A stretch of DNA of 64,000 nt from Coenobita brevimanus (Eukaryota; Arthropoda; Malacostraca; Decapoda; Coenobitidae), in contig CM064663.1 in NCBI GenBank assembly GCA_032717465.1, positions 16,627,425 through 16,691,424 on the forward strand, given 5' to 3'. The stretch's first letter is position 1, and every line of letters starts with the position of its first letter. The position numbers and the translations under genes are program-made. Below the pieces are notes generated by a model, which saw only the letters and a program-made list of their open reading frames with translations, ran no database searches and was not told the DNA's origin. This document shows, one piece after another, positions 55,200 through 64,000 of this stretch.

Positions 55200-56325
55200 T
55201 TATCTCCCTCTCTCACTCTCCCTCCCCCCTCCCTCTCTCCCTCCCTCTTCTCTTTCTCTCTTTTTCTTTCCTCCCTTCCTCTCTTTTTTTCTTCTTTATC
55301 TTTTCTTCTCTTTCTCCCTCATATTGTCTACCACTATAACCACAACTACCAACATTACCACAATTATCACAACTACCAACATTTTCAGAATTATCATTAC
55401 CAAAACAACCAACATTACCAATATTAAAACTACCACTACTACCAACATTATCATGTACCAACATACTATCTACCACAATTATCACAACTACAAACATTTT
55501 CATTATCATCACTACCAAACAGCCAACATTATCACCAATATTAAGACTACCACTACCACTACTACCAACATTATCATCTACCAACATTTTACCTACCACA
55601 ATTATCGCAACTACCAACATTGCAGAGTTATCAGTATTACCAAAACAACCAACATTACTACCACTACTACCATTTCCAATATTACCACTACCAATATTAG
55701 CTATCAGTAATTATAACACCACCATCATCACTAGGATAATTGCTATGTCTCTCCTCGTAGCTACCACAACTACCAACATTCCTACAGCTACCACCACAAT
55801 TACAACTATCACTAGGACTATTACTGTTCGGTTACTACAGCTACCAGTATCATAACTACCACCTTCACTGCAACTGCCACCATGACCACAACTACCACCA
55901 TCACCACAACTACCACTATGACCACAACCACCACCATCACCACCACTACCATCATCACCACAACCACCACCATCACAACTACCACCATCACCACAACTAC
56001 CACCATCACCACAACCACCTCCATCACCACAACCACCTCCATCACCACAACTACCACCATCACCAGAACCACCATCATCACCACAACTACCACCATCACA
56101 ACAACTACCACCACCACACCAGCCACCATCACCACATCTACCACCACCACACCAGCCACCATCACCACATCTACCACCATAATCACCACATCTACCACCA
56201 TCACCACAACCACTACGATCGTCACCACAACCACCACCACAACTACCACCATCACAAATCCACAGCGTCACCACCACAACTGCAACAACCACAATTACCA
56301 CAACTACCAACATTACCACAATTGA
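55200..56325. repeat. CT tract then 1-kb ACC/ACA-rich tract
   Basis: Bases 55200-55320 are C/T-rich. Bases 55326-56325 are imperfect CTACCAACATTACCACAA, then CACCATCACCACAACTAC repeats. Frames of Thr/Ile (plus) or Val/Gly/Asp (minus) up to 202 codons are by-products. Confidence 0.9.
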
Positions 56326-56380
56326 AGGGGAATTTCCGTATTTAAGTTAAAGTGTATCGGAACAATATATCGGCGATGGA

Positions 56381-56382
<2 letters not shown>

Positions 56383-56412
<30 letters not shown>

Positions 56413-56422
56413 TAATGTATTT

Positions 56423-56471
<49 letters not shown>

Positions 56472-56634
56472 TTCGTGTGTATGTAAACTGAGTTAGGCTT
56501 GTATGTATGTAAATTATTTGGATGATATAAATATAATGATAAAGATAATTATTACTATTAAAAGCAGTAACAAGAGTATTTATAACAGTGGTGGTAGTAA
56601 TAATGATGATATATTAAATATTATTACCACTAAA

Positions 56635-56668
<34 letters not shown>

Positions 56669-56755
56669 TCACAGTAATAATAATTTTAGTAGTAGTACAA
56701 GTAATAGTAGTAGTAGTTGTAGTAGTAACGAAGATATTAATGTATTCTCTCTTCT
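56383..56755. repeat. GT runs and AAT/TAG repeats
   Basis: (GT)n at about 56383-56410 and 56430-56468; (AAT)n at 56636-56667; TAG-type repeats at 56685-56730. Confidence 0.85.
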
Positions 56756-56824
56756 ACAGGTAAGTCCTCCTTCCGGGTCAATTCACGTCATACTGAAGAC
56801 AGAATGGAAAAAAAAGGTAAGTAT
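56741..56824 (+). other. Candidate host microexon or recursive-splicing exon (57 bp, 56760-56816)
   Basis: TATTCTCTCTTCTACAG (ending 56759) is a strong pyrimidine-rich 3' splice site with a possible branch point ATTAAT upstream. It is followed immediately by GTAAGTCC, a 5' splice site. At 56817 comes a second, near-consensus 5' splice site, AAGGTAAGTATTG. The 57 bases between are a multiple of 3 and open in two frames (VSPPSGSIHVILKTEWKKK; KSSFRVNSRHTEDRMEKK). AG followed directly by GTAAGT is the ratchet-point pattern known from recursive splicing of long introns; a downstream second donor is the RS-exon arrangement. No homology is recognised, and it could be chance in a 64-kb window, but it is the best host-gene signal here. 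Confidence 0.4.
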
Positions 56825-57075
56825 TGACGAGAGAGAGAGCGGGAGAGAGGGGGGGGGAATTATGGGATAGGTAGGAGGGAGGGAACCAAAGCTAGGAAGT
56901 AATGGATAGACAGAGAGAGAGAGAGAGAGAGGCAGATAGATTGATAGATAGAGGGAGGAAACAAGGGAGAAGAGAGATAAGAGAAGAGAGGAGGGGAAAA
57001 GGAAATGCTGAAGGAGAATGGGTAAGGAAGGAAATACGAAGGAAGGGAAGAGAGAGAGAGAGAGAGAGAATTTTC
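56825..57075. repeat. Purine-rich tract
   Basis: A/G-rich with GA runs at 56910-56930 and 57051-57068. Confidence 0.75.
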
Positions 57076-57204
57076 CCTTTTCCTGCCTGTTTTCCCCTCA
57101 AGACAGTGTAGCCTCTTACAAGACACTACCAGCTTCTTGAGGAGCTTTAACACTCTCTCTCTCTCTCTCACTGTTTCTCTGTCCTGGAGTGTTTTGATTG
57201 GCGT

Positions 57205-57206
57205 GC

Positions 57207-57264
<58 letters not shown>

Positions 57265-57337
57265 TGTCTGTGTCTGTCTGTGTATTGTGTCCGTCTGTTC
57301 CTTGGTCTGTGTGTGTATCTTTGACTGTATGTCTGCA

Positions 57338-57377
<40 letters not shown>

Positions 57378-57429
57378 TGTGTCCTTCTGTTCCTTGGTCT
57401 GTGTGTGTATCTTTGACTGTATGTCTGCA

Positions 57430-57462
<33 letters not shown>
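57205..57462. repeat. GT microsatellite nested in about 95-bp repeat
   Basis: TGTATTGTGTCCGTCTGTTC, CTTGGTCTGTGTGTGTATCT, TTGACTGTATGTCTGCATGA, then CGTGTGTG occurs twice (57278 and 57373), separated and followed by GT runs of different lengths. Confidence 0.88.
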
Positions 57463-57464
<2 letters not shown>

Positions 57465-57499
57465 GGTTCCTATTTTTTCTTTTCACATCTTTCATTGAC

Positions 57500-57835
57500 C
57501 CCTTTCCTGTCGTCTCCTCTCTCTCCTTTCCTCTCTTCTCTCCTCTCCTCTTCTCTCCTCTCCTCTCCTCTCCTCTCCCCTCCCCTCCCCTCCTCTCCTC
57601 TTCACTTCTTTTCTCATTTCTTCCTCTCCTCTCTCCTCTTCTCCTCTCGTCTCTCCTCTCCTCTCCTCTCCTCTCCTCTCCTCTCCTCTTCTCTCCTCTC
57701 CTCTCCTCTCCTCTCCCCTCCCCTCCTCTCCCCTCCTCTCCTCTTCACTTCTTTTCTCACTTCTTCCTCTCCTCTCTCCTCTTCTCATCTCGTCTCTCCT
57801 CTCCTCTTCTCTCCTCTCCTCTCCTCTCCTCCCAG
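57500..57835 (+). repeat. CTCCT tract with about 146-bp duplication, ending in CAG/GTAAAG
   Basis: Imperfect (TCCTC)n. CCTCTTCACTTCTTTTCTCA recurs at about 57597 and 57743. It ends CTCCTCCCAGGTAAAGAAAA, again a 3' splice-site-like sequence joined to a 5' splice-site-like one, though of lower quality than that at 56759. Confidence 0.8.
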
Positions 57836-58060
57836 GTAAAGAAAAGAGAGAGAATGAAGACAGAATGATAAGAATTAAATAAACAAAAGAATATGAGAAG
57901 TAAAGGGAAGGCCTTTCAACTTTTAAAGAAATTAGAGATAGTGAGAGAGAAGAGAAAAAGAGAGAATATAAGATAGAGAAGAAAAATGAAAATAAATAAA
58001 AGAGAGAAACAATTACAGAAACCAGGAGTGAGAGGCATGAAAGAAAAAAATAATTGGAGA

Positions 58061-58097
<37 letters not shown>

Positions 58098-58329
58098 GAG
58101 GTAGTAGGTGTTGGTGCTTCTTAGTGCCATAATGTACTTACCCACAATAGGATGACCGCCTTTATGTAGTTAGGGAAGGGCCAGGCATGCAGGGAGGGAG
58201 GGAGGGAAATGAGGGAGATTGTTGGGGAAGGAAGGAGGAGAGAGGAGGGGGGCATGGAGAGAAGAAGAGGAGGAGGAGGAGGGGTGTAATGGATGAAGTG
58301 CTTGAAAGAAAGAGTAGAGGACGTTAAAG

Positions 58330-58370
<41 letters not shown>
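57836..58370. repeat. Purine-rich tract with GA runs
   Basis: A/G-rich; GA runs at 58066-58091 and 58332-58368. AAGGAGG words at 58190-58290. Confidence 0.75.
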
Positions 58371-58414
58371 GTTTAAATACCCAAGTGGAATGTTTAAATA
58401 TCCCCTTTAAATAT

Positions 58415-58416
58415 CC

Positions 58417-58477
<61 letters not shown>

Positions 58478-58595
58478 ATTTTTCTTCCAGTCCCGTCCCC
58501 TCCCCACCCATCTTCCTCTGCATCCCTTCTTCCCTCCCTCCCCTTCAGCCTTTCCTCCAGAACTTTCCTCCATCCCTCCACTCCTCTCCTCCTTC
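58415..58595. repeat. CT microsatellite and pyrimidine tract
   Basis: (CT)26 at 58421-58472, then C/T-rich to 58595. Confidence 0.85.
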
Positions 58596-58740
58596 AGGCA
58601 TTGTCATCCTTCGCCTAATTTGCATATTAATTCGCTCACTGTACGGCTTTAAGGGCGAAGCAATTTATGATCGTTTCGGAATGCATCACTCTTTTTCTCT
58701 CTAAATGACGTATGCTGGGACGTGTTCCGGATTTAGGCGA
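58596..58740. other. Unique AT-rich island with octamer ATTTGCAT
   Basis: CTAATTTGCATATTAATTCG contains an octamer (POU-type) and TAAT motifs in non-repetitive sequence. No coding sequence. Regulatory function is a guess. Confidence 0.25.
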
Positions 58741-59110
58741 TACATTTTGGGATGGGGAAGGAAGGAGGAAGGAAGGAGGGAAGGAAGGGATGAAGGAAGA
58801 AGGGAGGGGAGGAAGGATAAGTGAATGAAGGAATGAAGGAAGGATAAGTGATTAAATGAAAACGAAGGAAGGAAGGAAAGAAGAAATGAAGGTAGGAAGG
58901 ATAAGTGAATGAGTGAATGAATGAAGGAAGGAAGGATACGCAACTGAATGAAGGCGAAGGAAGGATAGAATAAAGGAAGGAAGGATAAGTAAATGAATGA
59001 ATAAGGAAGGAATGAAAATGAAGGAAGGAGGAACGAATGAGTGAATGAAGGAAGGATAACAATGAATGGATGAATAAAGGAAGTAATTAAGGAAGGTAGA
59101 GTAAATAAAG
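58741..59110. repeat. GGAAGGAA/GAATGAATGA tract
   Basis: A/G-rich with GGAAGGATAAGTGAATGA words repeated about every 30-60 bp. Confidence 0.85.
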
Positions 59111-59244
59111 GAAGTATAAATGAAATGAACAGATAAATAAAGGTAGAGGATTCGAACTCTGGCGCCTTATCAGTAAAGATTCTAAGCCAATTTCTTCCCT
59201 AAAAATAATTCTCAGGAGCAAGCTATAACAAAGTCCTATTTTAG

Positions 59245-59517
59245 TACTTAACACCTTTTCCGTAGCGATTTGTTTTGCGTATTACACCTCGGTTATCCCC
59301 TTGTATTTTATCTCAAAATTTCGAATATTGACATGGAGTTCTAGTGGGTTAAGAAAGCTCCCTAACACCTTTTCCTAAGCGATTTATTTTGCTTACGTTA
59401 CTGCCCTATTTTACTATTTTTCAAATGTCACCATACTCTGCACAAATAACGAACAGAGGGATATTGACCAGCCATATCCTAAAATAAATCGTTAGGGAAG
59501 AGGTGTTAGAGAACTTA
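59245..59517. mobile_element. MITE, full copy plus adjacent half copy
   Basis: Half copy: TTAACACCTTTTCCGTAGCG at 59249. Full copy: AAAGCTCCCTAACACCTTTT, CCTAAGCGATTTATTTTGC from 59354 pairs with AAAATAAATCGTTAGGGAAG, AGGTGTTAGAGAACTT to 59516. The interior matches the copy at 62.5 kb in opposite orientation (GATATGGCTGG; ATTTGTGCAGAGTATGG). Confidence 0.75.
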
Positions 59518-60020
59518 TATATACGAGATTACAAGCCATAGATTTGACATATACCTCACAAAAATACACCAAAAATATATTGTTAATGAAGCCGTATCCG
59601 ATTTGCTATCATCGGATGGAACTGGCGAAATTTGACTTTTGGGAAACAGAATTGGGGCTTAGTGAAATATGATGAGTCTCCTGCATAACCAAAAAAATCA
59701 TTGTAGATAAATAGAATAATAAATAGATAGAAATAGACTGAAAATAAAAAACAATGAATGAAAAAGTAAAAAAAAAAAAAGATTGAATTAATAGATTGTA
59801 TGATAGATTCAGAGATAAATGGAAATAAATTGAAGGAAAATGAATAATGAGTAATAAATGCAGTAAAGGAAAAATACAATGATAAATGCAATAAGAATAA
59901 TGGCAGAACAACACCCAGGCAATTTATTAGTCTAGGTTAATACAGTATGATTTATCCTTGTGTTTTTGTGTCTGTGTTTATTTTTTTGTTTCTCGGGTAC
60001 TAAGGATTTGGGATTTTTGG
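59518..60020. other. AT-rich, no gene seen
   Basis: AATAAATAGATAGAAATAGA-type A/T-rich sequence. Open frames are Phe/Leu/Ser low complexity. Confidence 0.4.
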
Positions 60021-60025
60021 GTGGG

Positions 60026-60027
<2 letters not shown>

Positions 60028-60059
<32 letters not shown>

Positions 60060-60207
60060 TCTCCCTCCCTCCCTCCCTCCCTCCCTCCTCCTCCGAGCTG
60101 ACAGGGAGGAAAGGAGGTAATTTGTGGAGAAACTAACAAATGTATTCCTCTCTCTCTCTCGCGTGTCTGACCTTCCCTCCCTTCCTCAATCAGGTCCACC
60201 CTTTCTC

Positions 60208-60252
<45 letters not shown>

Positions 60253-60275
60253 TCCTCCCTTTTCTCTCCACATTT
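60028..60275. repeat. GT, CCTC and CT repeats
   Basis: (GT)15 at 60028-60057, (CCTC)n at 60060-60087, (CT)16 at 60211-60244. Confidence 0.9.
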
Positions 60276-60369
60276 TCCTCCATGCTTGAAGGAGATTATG
60301 CAAGGAAGGAAGAGGAAATAGAGGAATTGAAAGAGAAGACAAATGGAGGGAAATGGAAGAAGTGAAGGA

Positions 60370-60472
60370 AAGATGGTTAGATGGATAGATATAGATAGAT
60401 AAATTGATGGATGGTTGATAGATAGATTGATAGATGGATGGATAGATATAGATAGATAGGTAAATTTATAAA
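60370..60472. repeat. GATA/GATG microsatellite
   Basis: GATAGATAGATTGATGGATG-type repeat immediately left of a LINE-A fragment; similar repeats resume at 60806-60910. Confidence 0.85.
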
Positions 60473-60808
60473 TCCTCTGAACTGTCTGCTTGCATCCCTC
60501 CACCACTACGGTGGGCACGTAGCACCCGTCTAGCAGTAAACTCTCATCCCTTTTCTGCCCAACTCTCTAATACAAGAGTTAACCGTTACTCCCAGTCCTT
60601 CATGTATGCAACGGGTCAACTCTGGAACTGTCTCCCTCTGTTTGTATTTCCCACTGCCTACGACCTCCAGTCTTTAAAAACGCAGCGTGTCCAGGCATCT
60701 CGAAATGAATGGATCTTGAATTTGGCTCGCTCTTATCTTTTTCTGTTTTTTCTTGGAACAATTTTGCGAGCTCCTGGCCTTTGGTTCCTTCTTTCTTACA
60801 TAAAAAAG
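60473..60808 (+). pseudogene. LINE-A 3' fragment between GATA repeats
   Basis: CTCTGAACTGTCTGCTTGCA onward matches 47836 onward to the 3' UTR. The tail is ACATAAAAAAGATATAGATA. Point changes and a CGACGG-to-CGGTGG change are present. Confidence 0.87.
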
Positions 60809-61053
60809 ATATAGATAGATAGATTGATGGATAGATGGATGGGTGATAGATACCGTATAGATAGAAAGGTAGATAGATGGATGAATGGATAGATAGATAA
60901 ACAGATAAGTATATGGACGAACGGGCAGAGTATTAAAGATAGATAAATAAATAGATAGAAAGTATAGATAGAAAAATATCATAGACTACTGAAAAGGTAA
61001 ATTAGATTATTTGTAAACTGTTGTAAGTAAGGTATATAGTGCTATTAAATTTT

Positions 61054-61054
<1 letters not shown>

Positions 61055-61094
<40 letters not shown>

Positions 61095-61834
61095 AAAAAG
61101 AAATGAGGAGGCAGGGAGAAGGAAAGAGGAAAGGAGGGAGGAAGAGACTGGAGTTACGAGGAGAAGGAAGAGTTAGAAAGGGGAAGAGAGACGAGAGAGA
61201 GAGAGAGAGAGAGGCCTGGGAAGGAAGGCACCTGGCTAGAATAATTACACAGAACAAGATAAACCTGGGAGGGAGGGGAGGGGAGGGGGAGTGGAGGGGA
61301 AGAGATGGAGGAGGGAGGGAGGGAGGGAGGGAAGAGAAGAAGGCGGAAGGAGGGAAGAAGAGAGAAAGGGGGAGGGAGGGAGGAAAGAGAAGAAGGCGGA
61401 CGGAGGGAAGAAGAGAGAAAGGGAGAGGGAGGGAGGAAAGAGAAGAAGGCGGACGGAGGGAAGAAGAGAGAAAGGGAGAGGGAGGGAGGGAAGAGAAGAA
61501 GGCGGACGGAGGGAAGAAGAGAGAAAGGGAGAGGGAGGGAGGAAAGAGAAGAAGGCGGAAGGAGGGAAGAAGAGAGAAAGGGAGAGGGAGGGAGGGAAGA
61601 GAAGAAGGCGCAAGGAGGGAAGAAGAGAGACACGGAGGAAGGGAGGGAAGAGAAAGAATGCAAATGAAAGCAGACAGGAACAGACTTATTTCTCTTTTCT
61701 AAGCTGTTTGTATTCAGGATGGGAGAGGAGGAAGAGGAGAAGAGAGGGAGAGACGGAGGGGAGGAGAGGAAGAGGAAGGGGTGGGAAGAAAGAGCAGGGG
61801 GATGGAAAAAGACGAGAGGGGGAGGAGTGACTCT
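61055..61834. repeat. Purine-rich tract with 53-bp minisatellite
   Basis: AGGCGGACGGAGGGAAGAAG recurs at exactly 53 bp: 61341, 61394, 61447, 61500, 61553, 61606. The rest of the unit is AGAGAAAGGGAGAGGGAGGG and AGGAAAGAGAAGA. GA runs at 61060-61090. Frames over 100 codons are Arg/Glu/Gly or Ser/Pro low complexity. Confidence 0.9.
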
Positions 61835-62155
61835 ACACTGAGTGATAAGCCAAATGGTTTCCTGTACACCAGAAAACCATTTGCTACGCTGGGTGGTAAC
61901 CATATAACCAAATTATGGCGCGTGGTGGTTTTGTGGGTAATTACAGCGCTCGAATCGGATTGATCCTGTGTACAGTAGGTTTATATCCAAGGGGTGGTTG
62001 GGGTTTGTTGCTCACGTAATGCCACTCAGGGATGAGTGAGGCTGGTCACTCTCATCTTAAATGTCTGCACCAACTTGCCTAGCCCCGGGCTCCTACGCTT
62101 CTCATGGGGCTACATAGGACTGGCTGACGGATGGAGGGATGGATTCGTTAGTTTT
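61835..62155 (+). mobile_element. SINE-S, best preserved copy
   Basis: Order: CTCTACACTGAGTGATAAGC; hairpin CAAATGGTTTCCTG / CCAGAAAACCATTTG; ACGCTGGGTGGTAACCATAT; GCGTGGTGGTTTTGTGGGTA (A-box-like); ATATCCAAGGGGTGGTTGGG; ATGCCACTCAGGGATGAGTG; TAGCCCCGGGCTCCTACGC; and a GATGGAGGGATGG tail. No clear B box, so the tRNA origin is uncertain. Confidence 0.75.
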
Positions 62156-62501
62156 AGCATTTCCTTAGTTTTTCGTCACTTGTTATTCCATCAGTTTCTA
62201 ATTTCCCTTTTCCATTTCCTTCGTGTTCTTATATTGAACCTTTATCTCCTTATTTTCTGCTCGTTTCACACAATTTCCATTATCATTTCCATCATTTCCA
62301 TTTACTTTATAGCCTTAGTTCCGGGTATTTCACTCATTTCCCTCTTTTTCTCCTCCATTTCCTTGTTTAATTTCATGTCCTCATTTCCTTCTGTTTTTAT
62401 TATCATTTTCATTTTATTTCCTTCATTTTCCATTTTCCTATCCTATTTTTATCTGATTTTGTCTCTCTTCTATTTCCATTTCCCTATTTCCTCTGCCCCG
62501 A
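62156..62501. other. Pyrimidine/AT-biased DNA, no gene seen
   Basis: TTTCC/ATTTCC words dominate; the 161-codon open frame is Phe/Ile/Ser/Leu low complexity. Confidence 0.4.
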
Positions 62502-62662
62502 CCCCTAACACCTCTTCCTAAGTGATTTATTCTTGGATATGGCTGGTTAATATGCTTTGTTACGTTATTTATGCAGCGTATGGCTATATTGGAAGGATTT
62601 AACAAAGTAGTATGGTGTAATAAGCAAAATAAATCGCTGAGGAAAAGGTGTTAGGGAGCTTC
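62502..62662. mobile_element. MITE, full copy
   Basis: CCCCTAACACCTCTTCCTAA, GTGATTTATTCTTGGATATG at the left; CAAAATAAATCGCTGAGGAA, AAGGTGTTAGGGAGCTT at the right. Full-length homology with 59354-59517 in inverted orientation. Confidence 0.78.
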
Positions 62663-62737
62663 TTACCGGACGAGAAGGCCTTTGTTTCTTCCTTTTTCCC
62701 CCAGTCTGTTTCGATGCCCGTTTTCTATTCATATATA

Positions 62738-62973
62738 TATTTTCTCCATTTTCCCTCCATATTTCCCATTTTCCCCTCCATATTTCCCATTTTCCCTCCA
62801 TATTTCCCATTTTCCCTCCATATTTCCCATTTTCCCCTCCATATTTCCCATTTTCCCCTCCATATTTCCCATTTTCCCCTCCATATTTCCCATTTTCCCT
62901 CCATATTTCCCATTTTCCCTCCATATTTCCCATTTTCCCTCCATATTTACCATTTTCCCTCCATATTTACCTT
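62738..62973. repeat. 20/21-bp minisatellite, about 11 units
   Basis: The unit CCATATTTCCCATTTTCCCT is repeated with an extra C in some units (21 bp). Frames over it are periodic and not genes. Confidence 0.93.
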
Positions 62974-63580
62974 TATTTCTCTCCCGGATATTTATAGGAT
63001 CCGTTAATTGCCTTTAGTTTAGCGTTTAATTAATTTTTAGTGCATTATTTTCGCGTTATTTGGAGGCCGGATATTGCATGAGCCCTGATTGAATGGCTGT
63101 AAATTCGACATGCAATAATCCGGGTTTGATGACGTCACGGGCACGAGTCAACCGGCCGAGTCAATTGAGTCTCATTCATTTGTATTTCCCGGGTGATTTA
63201 AAATATTTGTAGGCCGTTAATTTTCGCATTCACCCTTCAGTACCGTCAAACATACAGCCCCCTCCATGATTTTGAGTAGTGTTTATTTGTGTTTGTTTTT
63301 AGTGGTGAAAAAGGATAGATGTTTACGTGAAATGTTACGCCGTCTTTGGTATTTGAATGTGTTGCGCGTTAAAGTGGCTATCCCTATTTAATCATCGTTT
63401 CTGCCCGTATTTTCTTCGGTGTGGTTCTCCCGTGGCTGTTCCCGCGTAGTGACAGGTTAAATCTCCAGCTGGAATGTGTCACGGCATCATATAAAGGTGA
63501 GAGACGAGAGATAATTGGCGATGGGAAGGCAGCGTGTGTTTACCTGTCAACCTTCTCACGAGCGTCTTTCCACGTGGTAC
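62974..63580. other. Unique-looking island with a CRE palindrome
   Basis: Non-repetitive, with little microsatellite content. TGACGTCA (CRE/AP-1-type palindrome) lies in TTTGATGACGTCACGGG at about 63126. CCGTTAATT occurs at 63002 and in GGCCGTTAATTTTCGC at 63215. AAAGGTGAGAGACG at 63494 is a weak 5' splice site. No gene recognised. Confidence 0.3.
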
Positions 63581-63966
63581 CTCCTCCTCCCCCTCCTCCT
63601 CCTCCCCCTCCTCCTCCTCCTTCCAGCCGTCATTAACCGCTTCATACCAGCACTTCTTCGTGACTAGCACAAAATCGTCTCATGGTAGCGTGATTTAAAT
63701 AAGTATAGAAGCCATAGAGAAGTGAGCGATTTTGGAATTTAGCTGGTGTACCTTGCGCGCGGAAATCTGTCGTGCGTGACTGACTAACTGGGCCGCTGCT
63801 AAACATGATCCTTTCTGGTAATAGGTCATGGGATAGATAGATAAATGGATAGATAGACATTGCTTAGATTTCTTAACGTGGAGTTTTTAAAATTAATGGA
63901 TGCGATACAGTTTTTTACCGTTATTATTATTATTATTATTGTTGCTGTTTTCTTTATTATTATTAC

Positions 63967-64000
<34 letters not shown>
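63581..64000. repeat. CTC repeat, hairpin-family trace and terminal TTA microsatellite
   Basis: (CTC)n at 63582-63620. CACAAAATCGTCTCATGG at 63668 resembles the dispersed AATAAAATCGTCTGG core. GATA-type repeat at 63832-63860; (TTA)n from 63920 to the window end. Confidence 0.75.

Noticed and set aside
55711..56319. 202-codon Gly/Asp/Cys/Ser-rich minus-strand frame resembling a glycine-rich structural protein
   Set aside because: It is the complement of an imperfect ACC/ACA repeat; all frames are equally biased and no signal peptide or start context supports it.
57831..57842. Second recursive splice site CCCAGGTAAAG
   Set aside because: Only a candidate: it ends a 300-bp CTCCT repeat, where a CAG after pyrimidines is expected by chance, and GTAAAG is a weaker donor.
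63910..64000. Telomere-like terminal repeat
   Set aside because: It is a TTA microsatellite, not the arthropod TTAGG telomere repeat, and it merely reaches the window edge.

Overview
The window looks like a repeat-saturated stretch of a large arthropod genome, most likely a decapod crustacean (crab-like). This is inferred from the very high density of GT, CT, AT, GATA and ATT microsatellites, long purine or pyrimidine tracts, abundant 5'-truncated non-LTR retrotransposons, tRNA-derived SINEs and a Gypsy-type LTR element. No prokaryotic features, rRNA or intact tRNA genes were seen. No complete host protein-coding gene is recognisable, and nearly every long open frame is a translation of simple sequence or of a transposable element.

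Layout. 1-4.2 kb: short dispersed hairpin elements, a tRNA-Thr-like SINE in a CT tract, an inverted pair of tRNA-Glu-like SINE pieces, and a 37-bp minisatellite. 4.26-10.10 kb: a complete LTR retrotransposon on the minus strand with 1050-bp LTRs that differ at about 8 sites. It encodes gag, protease and the start of integrase, but no reverse transcriptase. 10-25 kb: purine-rich DNA, fragments of two non-LTR families (LINE-A with an A-rich tail, LINE-B with a GATA tail), MITEs and a Z-DNA-type tract. 25.7-26.6 kb: a minisatellite built from two unit lengths (50 and 37 bp). 27-36 kb: pyrimidine tracts, SINE-S copies, repeats carrying AGGTCA motifs and a long AC array. 36.4-39.2 kb: a decayed LINE interrupted by a Tc1/mariner element at a TA site. 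40.5-48.2 kb: a 35/33-bp minisatellite, a tRNA-Cys-like SINE, a 14-bp minisatellite and the best LINE-A copy (reverse transcriptase with one frameshift and one stop). 49-64 kb: kilobase-scale pyrimidine/purine blocks, ACC/GGT tracts, MITEs and a few unique-looking AT-rich islands.

The most interesting possible host signal is at 56.76 kb on the plus strand. A pyrimidine-rich 3' splice site is followed directly by GTAAGT, then 57 bases later by a second strong 5' splice site. This is the architecture of a recursive-splicing exon. If real, much of the window would lie in a very long intron. Other recurrent themes are transposons inserted inside microsatellites, microsatellites nested in higher-order repeats, and several uncharacterised short interspersed families with multiple copies in this one window.
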